Source: Chthoniobacterales bacterium (GTDB lineage: Bacteria; Verrucomicrobiota; Verrucomicrobiia; Chthoniobacterales; UBA10450). From it: a DNA stretch of 46,796 nt. Position 1 is the stretch's first letter. Each line of letters begins with the position of its first letter. The notes below the pieces were generated by a model that worked only from the letters and a program-made list of their open reading frames with translations, searched no databases and was not told where the DNA came from. Of this stretch, positions 7,555 to 17,044 are shown piece after piece. The stretch covers positions 1 through 46,796 of the forward strand of contig JACDGM010000020.1 in NCBI GenBank assembly GCA_013815325.1. Direction: 5' to 3'. Position numbers and translations under genes: made by a program.

Positions 7555-10500
7555 TTAGGCGGTGCGGCCGCAGCAGTTCTTGAATTTCTTCCCCTTGCCG
7601 CAGGGACATGGATCGTTGCGGCCGACTTTCGGCATCTCGCGGCGCACCGGCGTGAGCTCCAGTTTCACTTCGGAGCCGTTGCCGTCGGCGTCGCTGCTGC
7701 CGTTTCCCTCGCGGGCAATCCGCTCCGGACGGCGGCCGGGGACCGGCCCGTTCGCGGTGGGGGCGGTCGGCGTCTGCTCGCGCATGAGAAATTGCGGCAA
7801 GGTGGAGAGGAAGGTCTCGAAAGCCTGCAAGTTGGAGGTGCTGCGAAAGAGGTTGTGCAGCACTTCGTTTTTGATGTTCGCCATCAGCTCGACGAACATG
7901 TCGTAGGCCTCGGTCTTGTATTCGATGAGCGGATCCTTCTGCGCATAGCCGCGGAGGTAGACGCCTTCACGGAGCGCGTCCATCGCGTAGAGATGCTCCT
8001 GCCAGAGGCGATCGATGGCGTTAAGAATAATGTAGCGCTCAAGGTTTTTGACCGCGCTCGGTTCTTCGTGGCTCGATTTGCGCTCGTAAGCTTCGGTGAT
8101 TTTGGCGACGAGGAATTGCGCGTTTTCGTCGGGCGTGCGCGTTTCGAACTCCGATTTCTCTTTCGTTAGGCCAAGCGGAAAAGTGGTGTTAACCCAATGG
8201 AGCAGGCCGGAGTGATTCGGCTCGTCGCCGGACGCGCCCGTGCCGAGATATTCCCTCACCTTCGCGGGGACAGCCTCGGTGATGACTTCGTAAACGAGTT
8301 TTCTCGGCTCTTCGCTGTCGATGACCTCGTTGCGATAGGTGTAAACCACCTCGCGCTGATTGTTCATCACGTCGTCGAAATCAAGGGTGCGTTTGCGCGC
8401 CAAGTAGTTGCGCTGCTCGACCCGTTTTTGCGCGGTCTCGACCGATTTGTTGAGCCAGCGGTGCTCGAGTTCCTGGCCTTCTTCGAGTCCGAAACGCTCC
8501 ATTATTTTTGTCATGCGATCCGCCGCGCCGAAGTTGCGCATGAGGTCGTCCTCGAAGCTGACGTAGAAGCGAGTGGCGCCCGGATCGCCCTGGCGCGCGC
8601 AACGCCCGCGGAGCTGCCGATCGATACGGCGCGATTCGTGCCGCTCGGTGCCGATGACGTAGAGCCCGCCGACCTCGGGGATGCCCTGGCCAAGTTTAAT
8701 GTCGGTGCCGCGGCCCGCCATGTTAGTTGAAATCGTGACGGTACCCGGCTGGCCGGCGCGCTGCACGATCTCGGCTTCCTGCCGGTGATATTTCGCGTTC
8801 AGGACATTGTGCGGAATTTTTTCGCGCTTGAGCATGCGGCTGAGTAACTCGGACGCTTCGACGCTCACGGTGCCGACCAGAACCGGCTGTGATGCGGCGT
8901 GCCGCTCGCGAATTTCGTTGATGACGGCGTTGTATTTTTCGCGCCGGGTTTTGTAGATGCGATCATTCGCGTCGCCGCGCAAGACGGGGCGATTCGTCGG
9001 AATGACGGCGACGTCGAGTTTGTAAATGTCGTGGAATTCGTTCGCCTCGGTCTCGGCGGTGCCGGTCATGCCTGCGAGCTTGTGGTAGAGCCGGAAATAA
9101 TTCTGAATCGTGATCGTGGCGAGGGTCTGCGTTTCGCGATCGATCTGGACGCCTTCCTTCGCTTCGACCGCCTGGTGGAGACCGTCACTCCAACGCCGGC
9201 CCGGCATCTTGCGCCCCGTGTATTCGTCGACGATGACGACTTTGTTCTCCTCGACGACGTAGGCGACGTCCTTCTCGAAAAGGCAGTAGGCGCGCAAGAG
9301 CTGCGAGATGTTGTGAATCTGCTCGGCTTGCGTGTCGCAATGCTGCTGGCGCTCGGTTTTTAGTTTGTCCCGCTCCTGGTCCGAGAGGGTCCGGTTGAGA
9401 TCGATGTCGGTGAATTCGCTGATCAAATCCGGAAGCACGAAGGAATCGGGATCGTCCGGATTAAGAAAAGCGCGGCCTTGTTCCGAGAGATCGGCTTCGT
9501 GCGATTTCTCATCAATCGTGAAAAAGAGTTCTTCCTTAAGGGCGAAGAGTTCTTCCTTGCGCGTGTCGGTGTAAAACGACAACTCCGCCTTATCGATCGC
9601 CTTGCGTTTTTCCGGGTCCTCCATCATACGGAGGAGCTGCTTGTTGCGCGGCTGGCCGAGTTTTACTTTAAACATGAGCCGGCCGCCTTCCTCAGTTTCG
9701 TTCTTGTCGAAGGTTTCCTTTGCTTCGCTCGCGAGGCGGTTGCAGAGCATGTTCTGCTTCCTGACCAACTGATCGACCAACGGCTTGAGCCGATCGTACT
9801 GGTGCGTCGAAACGGTCGCCGGACCACTAATGATGAGCGGCGTGCGGGCTTCGTCGATCAAGATGGAATCAACTTCATCGACGATCGCGAAATGATAGCC
9901 GCGTTGCACTTGCTGCTCGCGCGTCGTGGCCATGCCGTTGTCGCGCAAATAATCGAAACCAAACTCCGAGTTGGTGCCGTAGGTGATATCGCAAGTGTAT
10001 TGCTCCCGGCGCAGATCAGGCGGCTGATCGTGCTGAATAATGCCCGTCGTTAGGCCAAGAAACTTGTAGAGCACTCCCATCCATTCGGCGTCACGCCGGG
10101 CGAGATAGTCATTCACCGTGACGAGATGCGTGCCGCGGCCGGCGAGCGCGTTGAGATAGAGCGGCAGGGTGGCGACGAGGGTCTTGCCTTCGCCCGTGGC
10201 CATCTCCGCGATGCGACCGCGATGCAGGATGATGCCGCCGATCAACTGCACGTCGAAATGCACCATCGCCCAGGTCATCGGCTGGTCGCAGACGCTGAAA
10301 GTCTCCACGCGTTCGCTCAGTCGGCGCGCGGCATTTTTCACGACGGCAAACGCTTCCGGCAAAATCTCATCGAGCCGCTGGGCGAGCGCGTCGGGATCTT
10401 CAATCGTCGAGAGCTCGGCATTCCAGGCTGCCGTTTTCGCGCGGAGATCTTCGTCCGAAAGCGCCTTGAACTCTTCGTCGAAGGCGTTAATCGAGCGCAC

Positions 10501-10572
10501 GAGCGGCTGCAGCCGCTTGATCTCGCGCTGATTTTTCGAGCCGAGTATTTTCTTTAAAATCCAGCTAACCAT
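7555..10572 (-). CDS. secA: Protein translocase ATPase SecA
   Basis: 1,005 residues. SecA is the motor that drives unfolded preproteins through SecYEG at the inner membrane. Visible are Walker A ATGEGKT (Lys130), the DEAD-like [20 protein letters not shown] segment, [11 protein letters not shown], the helicase motif ending in [18 protein letters not shown], and a C-terminal SEC-C zinc site [13 protein letters not shown] (Cys989, 991, 1000, 1001). It is longer than E. coli SecA (901) because of an insertion between about 290 and 430 that includes [12 protein letters not shown] and a Lys/Glu-rich stretch. Such insertions occur in Verrucomicrobia and Bacteroidetes. The stop TAA lies in a TCGTTAGG octamer (7552-7559); others are at 8163 and 10047. 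It is divergent from ridA. Confidence 0.98.
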   Translation of the reverse strand: MVSWILKKILGSKNQREIKRLQPLVRSINAFDEEFKALSDEDLRAKTAAWNAELSTIEDPDALAQRLDEILPEAFAVVKNAARRLSERVETFSVCDQPMTWAMVHFDVQLIGGIILHRGRIAEMATGEGKTLVATLPLYLNALAGRGTHLVTVNDYLARRDAEWMGVLYKFLGLTTGIIQHDQPPDLRREQYTCDITYGTNSEFGFDYLRDNGMATTREQQVQRGYHFAIVDEVDSILIDEARTPLIISGPATVSTHQYDRLKPLVDQLVRKQNMLCNRLASEAKETFDKNETEEGGRLMFKVKLGQPRNKQLLRMMEDPEKRKAIDKAELSFYTDTRKEELFALKEELFFTIDEKSHEADLSEQGRAFLNPDDPDSFVLPDLISEFTDIDLNRTLSDQERDKLKTERQQHCDTQAEQIHNISQLLRAYCLFEKDVAYVVEENKVVIVDEYTGRKMPGRRWSDGLHQAVEAKEGVQIDRETQTLATITIQNYFRLYHKLAGMTGTAETEANEFHDIYKLDVAVIPTNRPVLRGDANDRIYKTRREKYNAVINEIRERHAASQPVLVGTVSVEASELLSRMLKREKIPHNVLNAKYHRQEAEIVQRAGQPGTVTISTNMAGRGTDIKLGQGIPEVGGLYVIGTERHESRRIDRQLRGRCARQGDPGATRFYVSFEDDLMRNFGAADRMTKIMERFGLEEGQELEHRWLNKSVETAQKRVEQRNYLARKRTLDFDDVMNNQREVVYTYRNEVIDSEEPRKLVYEVITEAVPAKVREYLGTGASGDEPNHSGLLHWVNTTFPLGLTKEKSEFETRTPDENAQFLVAKITEAYERKSSHEEPSAVKNLERYIILNAIDRLWQEHLYAMDALREGVYLRGYAQKDPLIEYKTEAYDMFVELMANIKNEVLHNLFRSTSNLQAFETFLSTLPQFLMREQTPTAPTANGPVPGRRPERIAREGNGSSDADGNGSEVKLELTPVRREMPKVGRNDPCPCGKGKKFKNCCGRTA

Positions 10573-10723
10573 TTCGTTTCTACTATCGACAAGATTCCGC
10601 CAGTCGCAATTCTAGCTTGTGCCCGGGAGAAGCCCCGCACAGAGCCTGTGCAGAATCCCCAAGGCTTTGAGCAGCTTCCGTTGTGGCCGTTGTGCGAGAC
10701 GCTTTTAAAGCTAAGCTCGCGCC

Positions 10724-11158
10724 ATGAAGAAAATTGTCTCCACCAAAGATGCGCCCGCGGCCGTCGGGCCCTACTCGCAAGCTATCCGCAGCGGCTCGGT
10801 GCTCTTCTGCGCGGGCCAGATTCCGCTCGACCCGCAGACCGGCCAGATCGTTTCAGATGATATTTCAGAGCAGACCAGGCGCGTGCTCGAAAACATTTCC
10901 GCGGTTTTGCGGGCGGGAAATTTAAATTTCGGGCACGTCGTGAAGACGACGATTTTTCTCACCAGCATGGGCGATTTCCAGACGGTGAATGAAATCTACG
11001 CGACCTACTTTAAGGAGAACCCTCCGGCGCGCTCGACCGTCGCAGTCTCCGCGTTGCCCAAAGGGGCGAAGGTGGAGATCGAGGTAATCGCGATGACGGA
11101 CGGAAATGACGGGAGTGACTTCGAGGAAGGTAGATCGGTTAGCGACACCTCCGGTTAG
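10724..11158 (+). CDS. ridA: RidA family enamine/imine deaminase
   Basis: 144 residues. RidA hydrolyses reactive 2-aminoacrylate and other enamines released by PLP enzymes such as threonine dehydratase. The core is typical: VGPYSQAI near the N terminus, FCAGQIPLDPQTGQIV, VKTTIFLTSMGDFQTVNE, and PARSTVAVSALPKGAKVEIE with the substrate-binding Arg in ARSTV. The family usually ends a few residues after EVIAM at about 125-130; here 18 acidic/Gly/Ser residues follow before the stop. The stop falls in a near-copy (GGTTAGGC) of the dispersed octamer. It is divergent from secA across about 150 bases. Confidence 0.92.
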   Translation: MKKIVSTKDAPAAVGPYSQAIRSGSVLFCAGQIPLDPQTGQIVSDDISEQTRRVLENISAVLRAGNLNFGHVVKTTIFLTSMGDFQTVNEIYATYFKENPPARSTVAVSALPKGAKVEIEVIAMTDGNDGSDFEEGRSVSDTSG

Positions 11159-11224
11159 GCGGCTCGGCGGAAGGCCGCACTGTTTGCGATCGCCGGGAAT
11201 CGTCGCTACTCTCGAGGAAGAAAT

Positions 11225-11605
11225 ATGAAACCCTTATTAATCGCGCTTCTTAGCCTCGCCCTCTTTTCCTGCCGTCCCTCGCACTCCACCTCCACAGCGG
11301 CCGACAGCGCTGCGCCTTCGACGGAGACTTCCAAGGGTTCAGCCAATATTTCAGCGGATCCCAACCCGGTGCCAGGCGAAGGTGAGCTCGGCGAGACGAC
11401 GATCACTTGGGACACGAAAAGCGCCAAATCGGGCAAGGTCTATGTGAGCAAGGGTAATGGGCCGGAAAAGCTTTTCGGGAGCGGTAGTTCCGGGTCTAAA
11501 AAAGTTGAATGGATCTCGGCTAATGTCCGCTATGAATTCCGCCTCTACGACGGAAGCGATCACAGCAAACTCCTCTCCAAAGTGCAAGTGACACATAAAA
11601 AGTAG
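11225..11605 (+). CDS. Small lipoprotein, unknown function
   Basis: 126 residues. The signal MKPLLIALLSLALFSC ends in a lipobox, so Cys16 should be lipidated and the protein anchored at an envelope membrane. A Ser/Thr/Ala-rich linker (17-45) leads to one beta-rich domain with TTITWDTKSAKSGKVYV, the Ser/Gly stretch LFGSGSSGSKKVEW and RYEFRLYDGSDHSKLLSKV. Similar segments occur in unannotated bacterial surface proteins and look like an immunoglobulin or fibronectin-type sandwich. It lies 66 bases after ridA on the same strand, just before the convergent glycan locus. Confidence 0.7.
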   Translation: MKPLLIALLSLALFSCRPSHSTSTAADSAAPSTETSKGSANISADPNPVPGEGELGETTITWDTKSAKSGKVYVSKGNGPEKLFGSGSSGSKKVEWISANVRYEFRLYDGSDHSKLLSKVQVTHKK

Positions 11606-11649
11606 CCGGGCCTATCTCCCTTTAAACGGCTGCTTTATTTCAGCTACAG

Positions 11650-13812
11650 CTAGCGAATACCGTTTGTCCTCGGCGCAGCAATGACTGCGTGACGATAATC
11701 CAGTTGCCCTTTTTTGCTCACTGGCACGATCGCTACGCATTGCATGACCTGCCCGAGCCATGATCCGCCGGGATGAGGTCCTTCCATCCAGCCGACGAGC
11801 ACAGCTGGCTTTACGAGCGCCGACGAGGGAATCTGCCCCGGGAAAACAGTCATCGCGCGCGCCGTACGAAGCACCGAAGCATCATAAGGCCGCTCTCTAA
11901 AGATCCGATCGCGCACTCCAAAATCGGTGCCCCTGGGAAAATAATAAATAATCGGTAGAAGCTCTTCGTAACGGACGACCACTTCGTTGCGACTCGAGAA
12001 ATCGACCGTTCCAGGAGTCGGCTCGGCGGGGGCCGGCGCCCCCTTCTTTTTGAGCGCATCCTCGATCTGTCCGGGTTCCGGCTCGACGAAGTTAATAGCT
12101 GTCGTCCTGGAATCCGGGAGCGCCTTCCGCATGATGGGAGAAATCTGCCGCAGTCGATTGACCAACTGTTTCTGATCCGTTACTGACAGGGCAGGCACGA
12201 CCTGATGGGTTGGTCGAAAGTTGCGCAGTCCAAGCCGCACAGACCCGGCTAGGACAAAGAGGCCGAAGAGAATCGCGGTTACCTGCCATATCAATCTGGT
12301 CCGGCGCTCGAAGGCGTGAAGGTTTGCCTCCAAGGCCTCAGTTGCCAGAGAGACTGGTGAAGAACTCATAGGCCGCGTGCGAAGCTTCAGAACCAGGCCC
12401 GTGATGGCCTCGGTCACGACGTAAAAGGTGAAAAAATAAATGAGGCTGTAAATCCAATCTGTCATCAGGACGGCCCGGTAGAGAATCGCGTTATTGAAGA
12501 CAGCGTCACCTATGCCCGCCCCGACCACGCTCCAGCCGAGCAAGGCGATATTCTCCGACCGATAACGCGAGAGAGCTACGGCGAACCCGACGAAAAGTAT
12601 CAAGAAGCCGCTATTTGGAATCAACCACCATAGAAGCAATGAGAGAGCGGAGGTCGACAGAAAGACACTACTCCGCAGGAGTTCTGAACGGCTCCACCAC
12701 CAGGCCGCCGGAGCCAGGAGAAACGCACCTAGGAGAAGTAGAAAGAGCTTCTGCCCTTCCACTAAACCGGTCCATTGTGGAAAGGAGAAAGTCCTGGTTT
12801 GAGAGCGAATCTTTAAGTGGAAGCTGTTCAAAAACTGCCAGTAAGACTGCGCTACTTCCCGGGCGTAGAACGCAGGGTAACGACGAATGTTTTCCAGCGA
12901 TTGCGCGACAAAAAAGCGGTAGCGGGAAGCGACGTCTGGAGCCACGCCCGCGCGATTCGCGTCGGCCCGGACTAACGAGGTCCAAGTGCCATACTTAGGA
13001 GAGGTCGCCCCGTAAAGTGCCTCCCCGAGATTTGTCGACACGGCCCAGACGCCGTGAACTGCTTTCTGGCGAATAAGCCACGGGGACATGGTCAGCACGA
13101 TTCCGCAGCAAAACACAATCGCGGGAAGAAATGCCCTGAGTAGCTTACGCGATTGCCGCCACTCATCCACCAATAGCTGCAAGGCGTAAAACGGAACACA
13201 AAAAAGCGTGAGCGGCCGAGTCAGGTTCGAGAGAGCCAGCAGAATCCCGCTTAGCAACACGATGCTTAGGCGCCTTCGCGTGCCGAACAGCAGCAGCGTG
13301 TAAATCGAGGCAACGAAGAAAAGTAGGCCAAGTGGTTCCGTCGTGGCTTGGGGCGTTTGAGTAAGTTGCGATGGATCGAAAATGAAGAAGCAAGCCGCGG
13401 CCGCGCCAACCCAGCGGTTTAGTGTGCGCTCGCCCACGAGGTAAATGAAGGCTCCTGTAAGCGCGCCGATGACGATTTGGACGGCGGTGATGAAATTCGC
13501 CGAATAGCCAAACCAAACGTAAAACAGCGAGAGTAAAACGGAAAATCCCGGACGATAGACAGAATCCAACCCTTCCCCTTGAGCCAGACGCACGCCCGCT
13601 GCCGTCCACGTCAAGCCGTCACTATAAGGCTCCCCGCGCACGGCGAAGATATTGTCGAAATACGGATGGCACACCGCGAAATAGATTCTTACCAACAGAC
13701 CTAGAAGGAAAACAAAGGTAACTGCTGCGACCCGGCTTTCCGCCAAACGAAGAATTTGCAGTGAGCGGAGAGCTTCCGTTGCTCCAGGTTTTGCGTTTCC
13801 GCTAGTCTCCAT
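11650..13812 (-). CDS. GT-C membrane glycosyltransferase (PMT/ArnT-like)
   Basis: 720 residues with about ten hydrophobic segments between residues 30 and 530, then a soluble tail of about 190 residues. The acidic first outer loop (FAVRGEPYSDGLTWTAAGVR) and the RPGFSVLLSLFYVWF segment resemble the PMT_2/dolichyl-phosphate-mannose-type transferases that move a sugar from a polyprenyl-phosphate donor onto an acceptor outside the cytoplasm. It is the last of four minus-strand genes in the glycan locus. Acceptor and sugar cannot be read from the sequence. TCGTTAGG is absent; only a TCGTTAGTC variant lies at about 12970. Confidence 0.75.
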   Translation of the reverse strand: METSGNAKPGATEALRSLQILRLAESRVAAVTFVFLLGLLVRIYFAVCHPYFDNIFAVRGEPYSDGLTWTAAGVRLAQGEGLDSVYRPGFSVLLSLFYVWFGYSANFITAVQIVIGALTGAFIYLVGERTLNRWVGAAAACFFIFDPSQLTQTPQATTEPLGLLFFVASIYTLLLFGTRRRLSIVLLSGILLALSNLTRPLTLFCVPFYALQLLVDEWRQSRKLLRAFLPAIVFCCGIVLTMSPWLIRQKAVHGVWAVSTNLGEALYGATSPKYGTWTSLVRADANRAGVAPDVASRYRFFVAQSLENIRRYPAFYAREVAQSYWQFLNSFHLKIRSQTRTFSFPQWTGLVEGQKLFLLLLGAFLLAPAAWWWSRSELLRSSVFLSTSALSLLLWWLIPNSGFLILFVGFAVALSRYRSENIALLGWSVVGAGIGDAVFNNAILYRAVLMTDWIYSLIYFFTFYVVTEAITGLVLKLRTRPMSSSPVSLATEALEANLHAFERRTRLIWQVTAILFGLFVLAGSVRLGLRNFRPTHQVVPALSVTDQKQLVNRLRQISPIMRKALPDSRTTAINFVEPEPGQIEDALKKKGAPAPAEPTPGTVDFSSRNEVVVRYEELLPIIYYFPRGTDFGVRDRIFRERPYDASVLRTARAMTVFPGQIPSSALVKPAVLVGWMEGPHPGGSWLGQVMQCVAIVPVSKKGQLDYRHAVIAAPRTNGIR

Positions 13813-13917
13813 GGGTGTTGAGGTCGCGGCGATCAGTGCAGTGCGCCGTGAAGGCCTATTGGCCGGCGCGTTCTAAGTCTCCAAGTATCTGCGTTCACTT
13901 CTACGCTGTCGCGCCTA

Positions 13918-14673
13918 TTAGGTGTCGTGGTTAATGCGCTCGATGAACAGGTTCAAATAATGATCAGGACCGACGGGATCGCCTGCTTTGGACGTGTATT
14001 GCACCAGATCATTTCCAAAGAGGCGGAAGGCGGTGAGTCGGTGATCGTAAAGGAAGTGCAACAACTCCGCGGCCGAAGCCCCGGCCTGCTGAAGCCCATG
14101 GGGCCAGTACTCCAGGAGCAATTTCAGGCTAGGGTTATCCGCCAGAACCCGCTCCGCCCCACGCAGCGCGTGCAACTCATAGCCTTGGACATCCATCTTA
14201 ATCAAGTTTACTCGCTCTCCCGGCCGGAAGTAATCATCCAACGTCGTTGATCGAATGGTGACCGTCTGGCGGGGCATTCCCGACGTTGGGTAAACGCGGT
14301 GATCCACATTCAGGTCATTCGATATGTAGAGTGTCGTCTCTTCGCTCTTATCGCTTACCGCCAGTTGATTCACTTGAACATTTGAAGAACTTGCCAGTCC
14401 CGCCTGCAGGCGCTCGAAGTTATCGGGGGATGGCTCGAAGCTGTGCACCGCTCCCCGCGCTCCAACGCAGCGGGCCAAAAACTGCGAGTAAACTCCTATG
14501 TTCGCCCCAACATCGACCGCCACGTCTCCCTTCTGGAGACGACGTGCGAGCAAGCGCCGCTCGTCCCGATCTTCGACGGCCTTGAAGGCGCGATATAAGG
14601 GGCGGTAAATCGGGAAGGCTGTCTCATAGAGTCGGTTCCCTAGCCTTCGACTGAAATGAGCAAGCACAGACAT
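13918..14673 (-). CDS. FkbM family SAM-dependent methyltransferase
   Basis: 251 residues from the ATG at 14673. An in-frame start exists at 14739, but the stop TAA of the upstream gene (14675-14673) shares a base with the ATG (TAATG), typical of translational coupling, so 14673 is preferred. SAM motif I is VDVGANIGVYS (about 52-62), followed by HSFEPSPDN, then IKMDVQGYELHALRGAERVL, the hallmark of FkbM enzymes. These O-methylate hydroxyl groups of sugars or secondary metabolites. Within this locus, terminal or internal methylation of a glycan is the likely role. Confidence 0.88.
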   Translation of the reverse strand: MSVLAHFSRRLGNRLYETAFPIYRPLYRAFKAVEDRDERRLLARRLQKGDVAVDVGANIGVYSQFLARCVGARGAVHSFEPSPDNFERLQAGLASSSNVQVNQLAVSDKSEETTLYISNDLNVDHRVYPTSGMPRQTVTIRSTTLDDYFRPGERVNLIKMDVQGYELHALRGAERVLADNPSLKLLLEYWPHGLQQAGASAAELLHFLYDHRLTAFRLFGNDLVQYTSKAGDPVGPDHYLNLFIERINHDT

Positions 14674-15452
14674 TATTTCCGGGTCAAGGTGACGGTGAAA
14701 AACGAGGCCGTAAACCGCGGAAGCAGGCGGCTTAACCATAGATCAATGGCAAAAAGCAGCCGATAGATTCCACCTGGAATGGGCAGTCGTCGCGAAATGC
14801 CGCCAGTCGCAAAATAAGAAAGTCCTGTGAACGGCCGGAAGAGTGGCTCCTCGAAGTCAAACTCTCGCGCGATCTCTTTTTTCCATTCCGGCCGCTCGAA
14901 AATTAACCCAGCTAATGCGCCGTTGGCTGAGGAAAGGGGACCGCGAACTTCGGCTAGCTCCGGTTTATCGATGGAAAAATCAACCGGTTCGTGATGAAGA
15001 TGAAGATAGATCAGGCGCGAAATGGTGGAGAAATAAGGTTCGGTCGCGATGAGCTTCCCGCCCCGCCTTAATTTACGGGCGGCTTTGGTAAGGAACTCGA
15101 TCGGTGACTTCAAATGATGCAAAACATTAGTAAGAGTGATAACGTCCAAACTGGCATCGGCGATTGCCTCGAATTGATCGATATGGTGACAGTCAAAAAC
15201 GTAATCGAGATAATCGAGCTCGAGCACGTCGCTGGTCATCACGCTGCGGTGAAAGTTGCGCAGCGGGGAGACGCCACTGCCTATTTCCAGAACTGCCAGC
15301 TTCTCGATGTCTCCGAGATTGCAGAACTGGTCTTGATACAAGGCGCGATACCAGTAAAGAAGATTGCCATTGGCGGACAACCTGGCGCGATTGCGGAGGG
15401 TATCTGCGAGATCCCTGGCATACGCGCCCGTCGTGGAAGGTTTCTCTCTCAA
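14673..15452 (-). CDS. Class I SAM-dependent methyltransferase (Methyltransf_11 type)
   Basis: 259 residues. LAVLEIGSGVSPLRNF is motif I, DVLELDYLDYVFD occupies the second motif region, LDVITLTNVLHHLKSPIEFL is motif IV and GGKLIATEPYFS is motif post-I. The C-terminal 90 residues are hydrophobic/aromatic and may contact the lipid or glycan acceptor. It lies 15 bases after the GT2 fusion gene and overlaps the FkbM start by one base, so the three form an operon. Substrate unknown. Confidence 0.8.
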   Translation of the reverse strand: MREKPSTTGAYARDLADTLRNRARLSANGNLLYWYRALYQDQFCNLGDIEKLAVLEIGSGVSPLRNFHRSVMTSDVLELDYLDYVFDCHHIDQFEAIADASLDVITLTNVLHHLKSPIEFLTKAARKLRRGGKLIATEPYFSTISRLIYLHLHHEPVDFSIDKPELAEVRGPLSSANGALAGLIFERPEWKKEIAREFDFEEPLFRPFTGLSYFATGGISRRLPIPGGIYRLLFAIDLWLSRLLPRFTASFFTVTLTRK

Positions 15453-15467
15453 GGTAGAGGTGCAGAC

Positions 15468-16841
15468 TCAGATAAATTTGATTCTGGCGGCGGCAAACCT
15501 GAGCATCCGAAGCAGGATTAGACCATGCTTCCAGCGATCAATGTTAGTCGAGCCGTAAGTGCGTTCCCGGTAATGCACTGGCACCTCCACGATATGTAAG
15601 ACCATACGTGCCGCACCGAAGATCAGGTCGAAGTCACCGAAGGGGTCGAACTCGCCAAAGTATTTGCGATGCGATGCCAGCTTAAGGTAATTCACTCGGG
15701 TCAGCACCTTCGTGCCACAAAGCGTGTCTTTAAACCGTTGCCCTAACACAAACGAAAACATCACCGCGAAGAACTTGTTCCCGAGAAGATTCAAGAAGCG
15801 CATCGCCTGTTTTTCCATTGGATAAACCAGGCGACTGCCGTTGATAAACTCCCCCTTGTTGCTCACGAGCGCGTGGTAGAAGCGCGGCAATTCTTCCGGA
15901 GGCACCGTCAGGTCGGCATCCAGAATCATCAGGATATCCTTTTCCGCGATGGAGAAGCCCTTACGGACGGCATCCCCTTTTCCCTTTCCCTCCTGCCGGT
16001 CGATCCGAATGGTGCGTCTGCTCTTATATTTGTGTTGCAACTGGCAGATGGTTTCCCAAGTGTTGTCAGTAGAATTTCCTTCAATAAATATCAGCTCGTC
16101 ATCCGGTCCCATGGCTGGAGTGCGCAGAATGGCTGCTTCGATATTTCCCGCCTCGTTGCGCGCCGGGACAATGACAGAAACCGAAGGAGCCGGAGCCCTA
16201 TCTACCGCCGGATAACCGAAAGGCCGCGCCACCACGATGTTGAGCAGGTTGAAAAGTCGGAATCCCGGCAAGGGCGCAAGGAACCTGTTAGCCAAGTAGC
16301 TAAGCAAGGGGATGTAAAATGGGATGAGCAATTTCGTCTCCTCTCGCACCAGTTCGTAATTAGCAAGGAGTAGAAGATTCCGCATATCCTCCGGAGCGAT
16401 CCAGTTCGCCTCGGGCGTCTCGCTTCGCACACCCAGCGCGCTGGCGAGCCGCAGGAGTGGTCTCCAAAGATTGCTATAAAAGATAATGATAACCCTCGTC
16501 GCGGGGAGCATCCCGATCCGGAGATCTTGCAGGAAGCCTTGGATATCGACTTCGTAATGGATGTTGCCGTTGAGCAAGACGTAGTCGGGTCGAAATGCTG
16601 TGATTGCCTCGAAAGGTTTTGTCCCGTCAGGCGCGGCCGCCGGAAGGACGAGATGATTCTGAAATTTCAGGCCCTCTTGCGCTCCCTTGGCATCGATCTC
16701 CGCGATTCGGTCGTCGGGCCGAATATAGAGGTCGAGATACTCTCGCAGCTTCGAGTAGAAATATTTCCGCATCGGTTCCGGCCACAATGGAGTTCCGGCC
16801 AAGCTCTCGTCAACTAGCGACCCGTCAGGTAACGTTAGCAA
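15468..16841 (-). CDS. GT2 glycosyltransferase fused to an N-terminal degenerate methyltransferase-like region
   Basis: 457 residues. From about 220 the protein is a clear family 2 transferase of the polyprenyl-phosphate-mannose/glucose synthase type: SVSVIVPARNEAGNIEAAIL, IFIEGNSTDNTWE, the metal-binding ILDADLTV (about 308), FINGSRLVYPME, and the C-terminal DTLCGTKVL and YRERTYGSTNI. The first 200 residues look like a class I methyltransferase that has lost its SAM motif: DDRIAEIDAKGAQ takes the place of a glycine-rich loop, and YVLLNGNIHYEVDIQGFLQD occupies the motif IV position. The enzyme probably makes a lipid-linked sugar donor for the GT-C transferase in this locus. It is divergent from the giant transferase gene across about 200 bases that should contain both promoters; I could not pick out convincing -35/-10 boxes. 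Confidence 0.82.
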   Translation of the reverse strand: MLTLPDGSLVDESLAGTPLWPEPMRKYFYSKLREYLDLYIRPDDRIAEIDAKGAQEGLKFQNHLVLPAAAPDGTKPFEAITAFRPDYVLLNGNIHYEVDIQGFLQDLRIGMLPATRVIIIFYSNLWRPLLRLASALGVRSETPEANWIAPEDMRNLLLLANYELVREETKLLIPFYIPLLSYLANRFLAPLPGFRLFNLLNIVVARPFGYPAVDRAPAPSVSVIVPARNEAGNIEAAILRTPAMGPDDELIFIEGNSTDNTWETICQLQHKYKSRRTIRIDRQEGKGKGDAVRKGFSIAEKDILMILDADLTVPPEELPRFYHALVSNKGEFINGSRLVYPMEKQAMRFLNLLGNKFFAVMFSFVLGQRFKDTLCGTKVLTRVNYLKLASHRKYFGEFDPFGDFDLIFGAARMVLHIVEVPVHYRERTYGSTNIDRWKHGLILLRMLRFAAARIKFI

Positions 16842-17044
16842 CCAATCCGTATCACGGCACCCGCTGCGGCAGTCAATCCGGGGAGCGCCGTCTCTTCGCG
16901 TTGCAAATGGCGACTCAAGATGCAGTTTACGGAGTATCTCCGGGCCGAGCGTTCGCGGTATCGAGCGCTCCCGCGGGTAGCCTAAATCAAGTCACTGAAA
17001 CGATAACAATTCAGACGAATCGGACTTCCGAAGAAAGATTATCC

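Noticed and set aside
16604-17044. N-terminal extension of the giant transferase
   Set aside because: It would be antisense to the GT2 gene, and the first recognisable domain starts exactly at the ATG at 17045.
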